Assembly (NCBI GenBank): GCA_002709045.1
Contig: PAPJ01000012.1
Coordinates: 1-64,000 of the forward strand
DNA: 64,000 nucleotides
Reading direction: 5' to 3'
Source of the DNA: Planctomycetaceae bacterium
GTDB lineage: Bacteria; Planctomycetota; Planctomycetia; Pirellulales; Pirellulaceae
A program made the translations under genes and the position numbers. The notes under the pieces are model-generated. The model was given only the letters and a program-made list of their open reading frames with translations. It was not told the DNA's origin and ran no database searches. Below are positions 25,663 through 34,066 of the stretch, piece after piece. Position 1 is the first letter of the stretch, and the number at the start of each line of letters is the position of its first letter.

Positions 25663-26865
25663 TTACACCTCAAATCCGAGAGCGATCGCCAAACCAATAT
25701 CACAGGCAGTTAAGTATTCTTTTAGATTCAGTGTTTCAGTCACCATATGCGCATTCAATTGGCCACATCCCATTGAAACGGTTGGCACACCGTGTTTGGT
25801 AATCCAGTTGGCATCTAGTCCGCCGTCTGCGATGGCTGGTAAAGGCTCGTGATTCAACGATTTAATAACCGCAGAAGCAATTTTCACACATGGTTCTTTC
25901 GGGCCAAGCTTAAACGAATCATAATCCAGAAAACCTTCAATCTCAATGCTGCCATATTCACCCTGAACGCTTTTAACTTTCTTTACCGCACGTTCAAAAG
26001 CACTCTCAATTTCCCGAACAATTCGTTTCCTGAAGTTGGGATTGTGGCTTCTTGCTTCCGCCCGGACATAAACGTGATCCGTCACAACGTTAGTAGCATC
26101 TCCCCCCTGCACAATACCAACATTGGACGTTCCTGTTTGCTTTCCTTTTTTAATCGCTCCATGCCAACCCTGCTGTTGCAGATCCGCGATCGCCAGCGAT
26201 GTAATTGCAATCGCGCTAACTCCACGTTCCGGACACACTCCGGCATGTGACGCAATTCCTTTCACGTTGATTGTCATGCGATATCCACCTGTAGCTCCAA
26301 TAGTCATTTTAACTGGGGAGCCACCATCCCAGTTAAACGCAAGTTCAGGATTTCCAAACAGGCTAATTGTTGCATGACGCGAACCTTGCAGACCGACCTC
26401 TTCCTGAACAAACCATGTGAAAGTCAGAGGAGGATGAGCAAGACCACTTCGCAGGATTTCCAGAGCCGTTGATAGAACGACACCACAACCCGCCCGATTA
26501 TCTGCTCCTAATCCTGTCTGCTTATCAATAGATGTAACCTTCATTCCAACCCGTTTAGGACGACAGCCCTCACAAATCGGGACTGTATCCATATGAGCAC
26601 TTAACATACGTCGGGGAGCTTTATAAGTACCCGGCAACTTAAACACAAGATTACCAACGTTGCCCCTGATACGTGTTCTACGATGAGCTGTATCGTGACG
26701 AATCGCCTTGGGGTCTGCTCCCGCATAAATCAACTGTTCGCGAATATACTCCGCAATCTCCAACTCTTCACCACTTTTACCCGGAATCGCCATCATCTCA
26801 ATCACCTGTTTGATGAGATTCTCCTGTTGCTTCTTGCTTCTCTTGGGAATCCGGGTCTCTACCAC
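25663..26865 (-). CDS. M20-family metallopeptidase (peptidase T-like)
   Basis: 400 residues. Di-zinc ligands are recognisable in SAHMDTVP, GLGADNRAG and the QEEVGLQGS motif, with the catalytic Glu pair; DANWITKHGVPTVSMGCGQLNAHMVTE supplies the last ligand near the C-terminus. The dimerisation lid domain lies between (GGYRMTINVKGIASHAGVCPERG). Members cleave N-terminal residues from small peptides. The GTG at 26865 has AAAGG nine bases upstream. It differs from the true PepT at 40594, so the window holds two members. The downstream BFD-like gene is coupled to it. Confidence 0.85.
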   Translation of the reverse strand: MVETRIPKRSKKQQENLIKQVIEMMAIPGKSGEELEIAEYIREQLIYAGADPKAIRHDTAHRRTRIRGNVGNLVFKLPGTYKAPRRMLSAHMDTVPICEGCRPKRVGMKVTSIDKQTGLGADNRAGCGVVLSTALEILRSGLAHPPLTFTWFVQEEVGLQGSRHATISLFGNPELAFNWDGGSPVKMTIGATGGYRMTINVKGIASHAGVCPERGVSAIAITSLAIADLQQQGWHGAIKKGKQTGTSNVGIVQGGDATNVVTDHVYVRAEARSHNPNFRKRIVREIESAFERAVKKVKSVQGEYGSIEIEGFLDYDSFKLGPKEPCVKIASAVIKSLNHEPLPAIADGGLDANWITKHGVPTVSMGCGQLNAHMVTETLNLKEYLTACDIGLAIALGFEV

Positions 26866-26964
26866 AATTTAATGCCTTTTGAATTAATGCTGCGTCGATT
26901 ACAAAGATGTACTGCTATTTCATTTTACGAAGATTACGTGGATGTTGCTTTAAGGCTGATATTA

Positions 26965-27423
26965 ATGAAGTTTTTTATTGCCGGAATCATGCAGGGATCT
27001 CTTATTGATCCCTCACTACACACACAAAACTACAGAACATTGTTAGCACAATGGATTAACGACGTTTTTGAAGATGCCGAAGTTTATGACCCCCTAGCCG
27101 GACATAATGATTCTATCGATTACGACGAAACAACGGGCAAGCAAACGTTTTATAATCACAACCACATGTGCGGTCACGAAATTGATGTTCTGATCGCATA
27201 TGCTCCCGAAGCATCTATGGGTACGGCGATTGAAATGTGGGAAGCCTATAGAAATCGAAAAATTGTCATCACCATCAGTCCTATGGCGCACAATTGGGTA
27301 GTTAAGTTCTGTAGTCATATGATTTTAGATTCGTTGAATTGTTTTCAAGCAGCCCTGCAGAACAACTCAATTCAACAACTTATCTCCCAACACAATCCAC
27401 AGGTGGATCCTCTGGAAGTTTAG
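26965..27423 (+). CDS. Nucleoside 2-deoxyribosyltransferase-like protein
   Basis: 152 residues. MKFFIAGIMQGS at the N-terminus, DAEVYDPLAGH, then HMCGHEIDVLIAYAPEASMGTAIEMWEAYRNRKIVITISPM match the Rossmann-like layout of nucleoside 2-deoxyribosyltransferases (the D-xx-(I/V)-A motif and the S-MGTAIE loop with the catalytic Glu). The family moves deoxyribose between bases, but many relatives have unknown substrates, so only the fold is claimed. The ATG at 26965 follows AAGG; the frame upstream runs over the start of the M20 gene and is rejected. It ends seven bases before rlmN and probably shares its transcript. Confidence 0.7.
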   Translation: MKFFIAGIMQGSLIDPSLHTQNYRTLLAQWINDVFEDAEVYDPLAGHNDSIDYDETTGKQTFYNHNHMCGHEIDVLIAYAPEASMGTAIEMWEAYRNRKIVITISPMAHNWVVKFCSHMILDSLNCFQAALQNNSIQQLISQHNPQVDPLEV

Positions 27424-27430
27424 AGTAACC

Positions 27431-28480
27431 GTGATTCATATCCTCGACCCCGATAAATCGTTAAACGACTGGTTAGCTGAGCGGCTATTTCCTGCTTATC
27501 GGGCCAAACAAATACGACGTTGGTTGTATCAGGGGCGTGCCGGATCATTTGCCGATATGAATAATCTACCTAAACTACTTCTTGACCAAATCGACAACGA
27601 CTTTACTCTCTGGACTACCAAAATCAGGAGTCATCAAAAATCCAAGGATGGTACAGAAAAACTACTGCTCGAATTATCTGATGGTGGCAAGATCGAATGT
27701 GTTCTTTTAAGAGAAGAAAACCGTCGTACGATCTGTATCAGTAGTCAGGTTGGATGTGCAATGGGCTGCGTTTTCTGCGCCAGCGGACTAGATGGTGTTG
27801 ATCGAAACTTAACATCCGGTGAAATAATCGAGCAGATGCTACGCTTACAACGACTGCTACCGGAAAATGAGCGATTAAGCCATATCGTTGTTATGGGGAT
27901 GGGCGAACCGTTAGCAAATCTTGATCGCCTGCTACCCGCTTTAGATCTGGCAAGTGCTAAAGACGGTTTGGGAATCAGCGGCAGACGTATTACGATTTCC
28001 ACCGTTGGACTGCCTAAAGCAATCGACCGCCTGGCAAATCTTAACAGCAGGTATCACCTGGCTGTTTCACTACATGCTCCCAATGACCAACTTCGGGATC
28101 AGGTCGTACCTGTGAATTCGAATATCGGCATTGATAAGATCATCGAAGCCGCTGACCATTATTTTGATGTCTCCAGCCGTCGGTTGACATTTGAATACGT
28201 GTTACTTGCAGACATCAATGACCAACCTGAACATGCTCGCCAACTCGCCAAACTACTAAAGTCCAAAAATATACTACTTAACGTTATTCCCTACAATCCA
28301 GTACCTGGATTACCATACCGAACACCCTCATCTAAGGCCATCAGTGAATTTAGGACTATCTTGCTTAAATCTAATATCAATGTTCAGTTCCGGCAGCGAA
28401 AAGGGGACGACATCGATGCAGCCTGTGGCCAATTACGTCGTAAAAAAGTTAAATTACACGAGATTCAGCCTGTCAATTAG
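27431..28480 (+). CDS. rlmN: Dual-specificity RNA methyltransferase RlmN (23S A2503 / tRNA A37)
   Basis: 349 residues. The radical-SAM cluster ligands are Cys109, Cys113 and Cys116 (GCAMGCVFCASG). The two mechanistic cysteines are Cys102 (TICISSQ) and Cys332 (DIDAACGQL), and GMGEPLAN binds SAM. The enzyme adds a methyl group to C2 of adenine 2503 in 23S rRNA and of A37 in some tRNAs. The start is GTG at 27431. It is closely spaced behind the deoxyribosyltransferase-like gene. No feature suggests a Cfr resistance variant. Confidence 0.94.
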   Translation: MIHILDPDKSLNDWLAERLFPAYRAKQIRRWLYQGRAGSFADMNNLPKLLLDQIDNDFTLWTTKIRSHQKSKDGTEKLLLELSDGGKIECVLLREENRRTICISSQVGCAMGCVFCASGLDGVDRNLTSGEIIEQMLRLQRLLPENERLSHIVVMGMGEPLANLDRLLPALDLASAKDGLGISGRRITISTVGLPKAIDRLANLNSRYHLAVSLHAPNDQLRDQVVPVNSNIGIDKIIEAADHYFDVSSRRLTFEYVLLADINDQPEHARQLAKLLKSKNILLNVIPYNPVPGLPYRTPSSKAISEFRTILLKSNINVQFRQRKGDDIDAACGQLRRKKVKLHEIQPVN

Positions 28481-28510
28481 ACAAATGATGATATAACAGG
28501 CCATCTGACT

Positions 28511-28540
28511 TTGATTTTTATCATAATAATTCGCTATGAT
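28511..28540 (+). promoter_or_regulatory. Candidate sigma-70 promoter for the H1-like gene
   Basis: TTGATT at 28511-28516 and TATGAT at 28535-28540 are spaced by 18 bases, in an AT-rich stretch right after rlmN. A transcript would begin near 28547 and have a leader of about 95 bases before the H1-like ATG. Matches are four of six and five of six; no experimental support. Confidence 0.45.
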
Positions 28541-28640
28541 AAAGCCTTGTTAATGACAGGTTTGTGGTGAAAAACAGCAGAGATCTGCCCTAATACCTAT
28601 CGAAAGGTAGGTTCTTCGTACCTCCATCGGTAAGAATCCA

Positions 28641-29012
28641 ATGGCTAAAAAGAAGGCTGTCAAAAAGAAAGCGGCCAAAAAAAAAGTAGCTAAAAAAGCC
28701 GCTCCTAAAAAGAAAGCTCCTAAAAAGAAAGCTGCTAAAAAGAAAGCTGCTAAAAAGAAAGCTCCTAAAAAGAAAGCTGCCGTCAAAGACGTGGGAGCGG
28801 TTGCACCAAAAAAACGTACTCGAAGAAAGCGTAAGCAAACAATAAAGAAGCTGTTTTGGGTCGTCTTCAGCTCAACTATGAAACCTGTAGCTAAATTCGA
28901 ATTTCATGAAAAAAAAGAGGCTCTGGCTAAAGTCGAGTCTCTCAGCAAAAAATCTCCTCACTTCCTGCAAAAACGGAAGGAAGAGATCGAGGTTCAGGAC
29001 GAGCAAACTTAA
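28641..29012 (+). CDS. Histone H1-like DNA-binding protein
   Basis: 123 residues. Residues 1-47 are a basic tail built from AKKK, VKKK and PKKK repeats. Then a short linker (VKDVGAVAPKKRTRRKRKQTIKK) and a C-terminal region of about 50 residues (KLFWVVFSSTMKPVAKFEFHEKKEALAKVESLSKKSPHFLQ) that looks folded. It probably binds DNA through the tail and helps compact the nucleoid; nucleoid condensation is a known planctomycete trait. The basic part is at the N-terminus, as in the partial gene at the left edge. The ATG at 28641 follows GGTAAG. It stands alone, with its own likely promoter and terminator. Confidence 0.8.
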   Translation: MAKKKAVKKKAAKKKVAKKAAPKKKAPKKKAAKKKAAKKKAPKKKAAVKDVGAVAPKKRTRRKRKQTIKKLFWVVFSSTMKPVAKFEFHEKKEALAKVESLSKKSPHFLQKRKEEIEVQDEQT

Positions 29013-29030
29013 CAAAGTTTACTCCCATTG

Positions 29031-29069
29031 AAAAAAACGCGGCGATCAAAACTGATCGCCGCGTTTTTT
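29031..29069. terminator. Bidirectional intrinsic terminator
   Basis: A 17-base stem (AAAAACGCGGCGATCA pairing with TGATCGCCGCGTTTTTT) closes on an AAAC loop and is flanked by A- and T-runs on either side. It lies between the convergent H1-like gene and the PQQ lipoprotein gene, so it can end both transcripts. Confidence 0.93.
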
Positions 29070-29086
29070 AATGTCTAAGATAAAAA

Positions 29087-31186
29087 CTATTCAGCTGCCG
29101 CTTCAGCTTCACCTTCAATTGCGATGGCGAAAATGTGAGTCTTGTTTGCAATAAACAGGGTCCCATTAGCAACAATTGGAGTTGAATAGACTGAGTTACC
29201 CATATTGATCTCTTCAATTGGATCTTTAGCATCCTTGTTCAACTCAAAAATAGCGATATCACCGTCTTCGTCTCCGATGTAAACGTGTCCATCAACAATC
29301 AAAGGAGAGCCCCATGCTGCTGCAAACATATCATACGTAAAATATACTTCACCGGTTTCAGCATTCAGACAATGAAACAAACCGCTAAAATCAGAGATAT
29401 ATAACAAGTCATTCTTGATACAAACAGTTCCGCAACTGCGGTGCATCTGTTCTTCAAAGCTGATATCTCCATCGCCATCTGCATCATTCACACTGTAGTG
29501 CCAGACAACGGCTGAGTTTTCATTATCACGAGCTACCTGACCGTCTTCTTCGATAACAGCCTGTAATCGTTGATGGTCAATTTCTTCACCGGTTTCAACA
29601 TCGACAGCAAGTTCAGGACTGACATTTCCACGTTTAGACGGATCAATACACCATAAGTGACCTTCACCTTCACCATGCTCTGGGTCCTGACCCACGGCGA
29701 CATAGACGTGACCGTCATAAATTACCGGAGTCGCGATGATATTATTACGGGTACCGCGTCCACCAAGAATCCATTTACTTGTTTTTGGATTGGCATCAAA
29801 TTTCCATAACAATTCCGGAGCACCGTTGGTACCTTTGTCTGCCTTGAAACTGTAAACCCAACCGTCACCACCAGCAAAAATTGCCTGAGGTACACCATCA
29901 AGAAGTCCCACGGCCGGAGACGACCACTGCCCATGAAGAATATTGTCAAATGGTGATTTATCGGTCCAGTAAACTTCACCCGTATTTTTATCCATCGCGA
30001 TAAAACTAGGGGCATCTGGAGAGGGCAGGTTGATATGCGACTCATCGAGACCATTAGAAGTATTAATAAACAACAGGTCCCCAAGCGCAGTAATCGAACA
30101 GGAACACATATTATGCTGTGATACTTCGAGGTTACCCATCATGTCATATTCCCAAAGCGTATCTGCTTCTTCGGTATCAGTTGGAGTAACAATTTTGAAG
30201 ACACTTAGTTTTGGGCCCATAATTTGAGCAATTACGGTACGATCTTCATCACCAATTTTGGCAGTGACCGTCCACTTCTTACCAGCGGTATCTGTTGCAA
30301 CACTAACTTCTTCAGGAAGTTCGAATCCGGCTTTAGCTGCCGCTGCCCGTAATGTCTCGTTCACATTACCTTCACCTAACGCTGCTACTGCAGGCGCAAC
30401 CAAATCTACTGCCGGATCTTCATTGACCCTAATATCAAATAAACGAGCACGCTGATTAATAACTTCCCCATCGTCTGTGCCATCGTGGTAACCATCGGCA
30501 TCAACACAAACAACTACACCACGGCTCGAAACAAACCAAATACGATCACCTTCAGCATAAGGAGCACTACAAATACCCTGAAGTGGCCAGTCATGCACGC
30601 GGCCAGTAGGCAGTTTTTCGCTGGAGTGTTGCCAGAGAAATTCACCGGTTTGTTCATCAAAACAAAGCAGAACTCCAAGGTCTGTTGCTGATGAATAACG
30701 AGCAAGATAGCCACCACTATTGTTAGTTCCAACAAGTACTTTACCGCTTGCGACAACAGGATTACCATAAGTCTGGCTTCCAACAGCAGAAACCCATTTA
30801 ATATTCTCCTGACCGGACCACTGACCTGTCTCGCGGTCTCGGCGGCCTACATTCCAACTGGTCGGAATCCCGATATCTTCAGGAGTATTATTTCGGTAGG
30901 AGGTTCCACCCCATTGGCCCCAATCACCGGCAACAACCACGGGGTTACCGTTCTCATCCAGTTTGAAATTGAACAGATCAGCCGGGTTGGATGCTGTTTC
31001 TTCTGAGGGTTGATCTGCAGGATCTCCTTCTGGATCAACTTCCGATTCTGGCGTGCTTTCGGTCGATTCACTCTGAATGTCGCCGGAGCTTTCCTTTTTC
31101 TCTGAACAGCCAGAAATAGTTGCTACGGTGAACAAACCCAGCAAAAAGCAAAGGGTTAGTAATCCGATAACTCTTGCATTTTTCAT
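29087..31186 (-). CDS. PQQ-type beta-propeller lipoprotein with EF-hand
   Basis: 699 residues. A lipoprotein signal ends in the lipobox TISGC near residue 27, followed by a low-complexity Ser/Glu/Asp linker. The rest is a chain of blades of the type GKVLVGTNNSGG ... LLCFDEQTGEFLWQ, DRIWFVSSRGVVVCVDADG and LYISDFSGLFHCLNAETGEVYFTYD. These are PQQ-like repeats, as in BamB and quinoprotein dehydrogenases, but no quinone ligand set was recognised, so an enzyme is not claimed. DADGDGDISFEE near residue 565 is a perfect EF-hand loop. The ATG at 31186 lies eight bases after GGAG. A second such lipoprotein is encoded just upstream, which suggests one envelope complex or paralogous scaffolds. Confidence 0.83.
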   Translation of the reverse strand: MKNARVIGLLTLCFLLGLFTVATISGCSEKKESSGDIQSESTESTPESEVDPEGDPADQPSEETASNPADLFNFKLDENGNPVVVAGDWGQWGGTSYRNNTPEDIGIPTSWNVGRRDRETGQWSGQENIKWVSAVGSQTYGNPVVASGKVLVGTNNSGGYLARYSSATDLGVLLCFDEQTGEFLWQHSSEKLPTGRVHDWPLQGICSAPYAEGDRIWFVSSRGVVVCVDADGYHDGTDDGEVINQRARLFDIRVNEDPAVDLVAPAVAALGEGNVNETLRAAAAKAGFELPEEVSVATDTAGKKWTVTAKIGDEDRTVIAQIMGPKLSVFKIVTPTDTEEADTLWEYDMMGNLEVSQHNMCSCSITALGDLLFINTSNGLDESHINLPSPDAPSFIAMDKNTGEVYWTDKSPFDNILHGQWSSPAVGLLDGVPQAIFAGGDGWVYSFKADKGTNGAPELLWKFDANPKTSKWILGGRGTRNNIIATPVIYDGHVYVAVGQDPEHGEGEGHLWCIDPSKRGNVSPELAVDVETGEEIDHQRLQAVIEEDGQVARDNENSAVVWHYSVNDADGDGDISFEEQMHRSCGTVCIKNDLLYISDFSGLFHCLNAETGEVYFTYDMFAAAWGSPLIVDGHVYIGDEDGDIAIFELNKDAKDPIEEINMGNSVYSTPIVANGTLFIANKTHIFAIAIEGEAEAAAE

Positions 31187-31276
31187 TATCAATTCTCCGG
31201 TCCGGAATTTCTACCGAGTTGAACGGGACCTCAATCTAATCAACTCGTGAGTTTCTTTATTGGCTCTTAATTTGTA

Positions 31277-33718
31277 TTAGTTATTAGCCGTAACGGTAAT
31301 GTTATCTAGATAAATTTCTGCATCTTTGGCATTACCGTATAGTCCCGGACTGCCCTGAGTCACTGGTACATCATCGATTGCTTCCAGCATCCAGTCAGCC
31401 GGCTCCGGCGAACCTTTCTCCCAAACTTTTGCCCGTAAGACAGCTTTACCATCTTCCACAGCCACACGAAATTGCATGGTGTACCATTGGTCTTCTTTCC
31501 AGGCAAAGTCCAATGTCCTTGCCATACGTTCCTGAGGCACCCAGGTGCGAATTTGTAATCTCTGACTTTCACCCTGCATATCAAGACAATAGCCCTGACC
31601 GGTTAAACCAATATCAGGCATCTTATCATTATTACGAGCGCCTTTAACATCTGCTTGAATTGTGTAATTAGATAAATCTGAATGTCCCATCCAGGAACGA
31701 CTTCGTGTTCCCTTGGGAATCGTAGTAATTTTGACCATCGCATTACTACCGTCCACTTCACGAATAACATGGCGATAGCGAGCACCGACCCATGTAATTG
31801 GAGGCGCTGTCAAATCATCAAAATTAAAACTCCAAGGAAGGTCCGGTACGATTCGAATACGAGCTCGACCTGACAACTCTCCGGCCGTCGCTGTAACATA
31901 AGCAGCGACATGAGCAACATCAGCCGATGACTGGAATGTACTACCCTCCAAAGTACCGTATGCATCCACGGAAAGCTGAGCATCCTTCGCCGGACCGATG
32001 AGTTGACCGGCGGCGTTGTAAAGCAGGACTTTATATTCCTGCGATTGGCCCGGACGAATCAAAGCGTCGGCAGGTACAACCTGAACGTGAGTGGCAGCCA
32101 TATCGTCCGAGGAGGCTTCTTCCGGCTGTAACACTGATTCAGCAACAGCTGACGTCTTTTCTACATCTTCCACGCAGTACAAACCGCCGCTGGTTGCAAA
32201 ATACAGGCGCCCATGAGAAACAACCGGCGAAGCGGCCATTGTTTCACTGTTTGGCAGTCGACCGCTGGCCAACTTGACTAATCCATCGTCTTCATGCGTC
32301 TGGAAAATAGCCCAGTTACCGGAATTTCCTACAGCATAAATCTTTCCATCCGCATAAAGTGGACTACCACGCATCACTCGACCAAGAGCCTGTTTACGTC
32401 CAATCTGGTCACCTGTTTGCAGATCATAAACATAAACCTTAGCTCGGTCATCAAAACAGTACAGTCGATTATCAATCGCAATTGGTGATGACTTACCCAT
32501 CATAACTTCTTCATATTTCCAAAGTTCATGCGACTTGGTCACATCCCCCGTACCGGTAGCATCAATCCCCACAACGGCGCCCATCGACGTACCGACAACA
32601 TTCTCTTCACTATGACCGCTGAATACTTTATCACCCACCACAAGCGGAGATACATTCAATCCGCGACGGGAGAACTTGTATTGCCAAATGTGATTCCCCG
32701 TGCGGGGTTGTATTGCCCAAACAGCTCCGTCTCCCGAACCAAACACGAGAGATCTCTGGCCAGCCAGTGCGGTTACCGTTGGAGTACTGTACGTCGTATC
32801 GTAAGGCAGTGGTCGCGTCCCGTTGAACCAAATGACTTCACCACTTGCTTTATCAAAAGCGATAAAACGATGTGCCGGCTTTGCCATTTCTCCCCAACCA
32901 ATCACGATGGAGCTGATAATTACCTGATTGTCAACGATAACAGGAGTATTGGTTCGGCCACCGTAAGTACTTAGCAAACCAAAACGTTCATGCAATGGCA
33001 TCGACCAGATCGTCTCTCCGGTCTCTCCATTAATACACTGAAACAAACCACAGACTCCTAAAGCATAAATATTTCCCGTTTCCGGATCTGCAGTTACATT
33101 GCTCCAGCCAACACGGGTATCAGGTACATCAGAAAGCCAAACATTAAAGACATTAGTCCAAATCGTTTCCCCTGTGGCAGCATTCAAACAAACAACCTGT
33201 TCACGTTCTCGTGAAGACTCACGTTCAGCCCGACAAAGCATATACAACCGACCATTCATAGTGACCGGTGTACTTCGGCTACCTAAGTCGGTACGTTTCC
33301 AACTAACATTACTGCCCGGGCCACCGTTTGGATCCCAATCATCAACCAATCCGGTCTCAGGTGAGATGCCGTTTGATCCAGGGCCACGCCAGAACGTCCA
33401 ATCAATTCCATCTCGTTCCATAGGGTCTCCCTGCAAAGTCATCGGGGCACTAGTGGGAGCCTCTTCCTCTGCAGGCTCGGCAATCGGTTTCTCGGCGGAT
33501 TCTTGATTTGTTTCTGCTGCGGGATCCTCCACTGGCATTTCACCGGCGTGATCCGAATTGTCTGTCTGGGTTGGCGTTTCAGACTCTCCATTAGAGGTCT
33601 TGTCATTAGATGAATCATCCGAACATCCACTTGTTCCAAGAAACAGAATAACAAGCAATACAGAAGCTAAATGTGTACTAACACTCAACCACTTACTTTG
33701 AAACCGCTGTTTGCGCAT
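31277..33718 (-). CDS. PQQ-type beta-propeller lipoprotein with C-terminal jelly-roll-like domain
   Basis: 813 residues. Signal peptide with lipobox GTSGC near residue 32, then an acidic, disordered linker of about 70 residues. WTFWRGPGSNGISPETGLVDDWD opens a beta-propeller made of PQQ-like blades (LYMLCRAERESSREREQVVCLNAATGETIWTN, NIYALGVCGLFQCINGETGETIWS, IYAVGNSGNWAIFQ). The last 180 residues (SFNFDDLTAPPITWVGARYRH ... LDFAWKEDQWYTMQFRV ... GLYGNAKDAEIYLDNITV) look like a concanavalin-type sandwich, often sugar-binding. The WRGPGSNG opening is common in planctomycete PQQ proteins. The ATG at 33718 follows AGGAAA. It is 91 bases upstream of the related lipoprotein gene, so both are probably co-transcribed. 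Confidence 0.83.
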   Translation of the reverse strand: MRKQRFQSKWLSVSTHLASVLLVILFLGTSGCSDDSSNDKTSNGESETPTQTDNSDHAGEMPVEDPAAETNQESAEKPIAEPAEEEAPTSAPMTLQGDPMERDGIDWTFWRGPGSNGISPETGLVDDWDPNGGPGSNVSWKRTDLGSRSTPVTMNGRLYMLCRAERESSREREQVVCLNAATGETIWTNVFNVWLSDVPDTRVGWSNVTADPETGNIYALGVCGLFQCINGETGETIWSMPLHERFGLLSTYGGRTNTPVIVDNQVIISSIVIGWGEMAKPAHRFIAFDKASGEVIWFNGTRPLPYDTTYSTPTVTALAGQRSLVFGSGDGAVWAIQPRTGNHIWQYKFSRRGLNVSPLVVGDKVFSGHSEENVVGTSMGAVVGIDATGTGDVTKSHELWKYEEVMMGKSSPIAIDNRLYCFDDRAKVYVYDLQTGDQIGRKQALGRVMRGSPLYADGKIYAVGNSGNWAIFQTHEDDGLVKLASGRLPNSETMAASPVVSHGRLYFATSGGLYCVEDVEKTSAVAESVLQPEEASSDDMAATHVQVVPADALIRPGQSQEYKVLLYNAAGQLIGPAKDAQLSVDAYGTLEGSTFQSSADVAHVAAYVTATAGELSGRARIRIVPDLPWSFNFDDLTAPPITWVGARYRHVIREVDGSNAMVKITTIPKGTRSRSWMGHSDLSNYTIQADVKGARNNDKMPDIGLTGQGYCLDMQGESQRLQIRTWVPQERMARTLDFAWKEDQWYTMQFRVAVEDGKAVLRAKVWEKGSPEPADWMLEAIDDVPVTQGSPGLYGNAKDAEIYLDNITVTANN

Positions 33719-34066
33719 AGTTTTTTCCTAAATCAAAGAAGCAATGAATTCCTTTATTAAGAAACGCCCTTGTCTTTCCAAAAGCCGGCAATTCCCTAGC
33801 TTCTAAGATAAATCTGTAGCGACTGAGAAGCAAGACTCCGTGGCTTTTGAACCTAGGAATTCCACATCCATTCACTAATTTAAAGGGTCTTTTAAAAAAT
33901 CCGCTAATTTCCACAGCAGGAATACAAAATTTCGGTATAGCAGAACGGGAATGCTTCTTCGGGGCAATTGAATTGTCCGCGTACCTAATTGTTTAGCCCC
34001 TGCTTCCTGCTACTATAGAAGGCAGATAAATAAAAACTTAATCGGTGTGACAGAGGCAATTTTCGC
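33719..34066. other. Divergent intergenic region, no gene seen
   Basis: These 348 bases separate two divergent genes and should hold promoters for both. No coding frame is convincing. A weak pair, TTGTTT at 33989-33994 and TACTAT at 34011-34016 (16-base spacer), could serve the plus-strand gene. No clear box was found for the lipoprotein operon, and no repeat or structured RNA is obvious. Confidence 0.4.

Noticed and set aside
26683..26964. Upstream extension of the deoxyribosyltransferase-like frame
   Set aside because: It overlaps the start of the divergent M20 gene and lacks family-like sequence; the ATG at 26965 gives the family's N-terminus.
28550..28838. Two minus-strand frames rich in FFLA or FLFRS
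   Set aside because: They mirror the basic H1-like gene on the plus strand and have no start signal.
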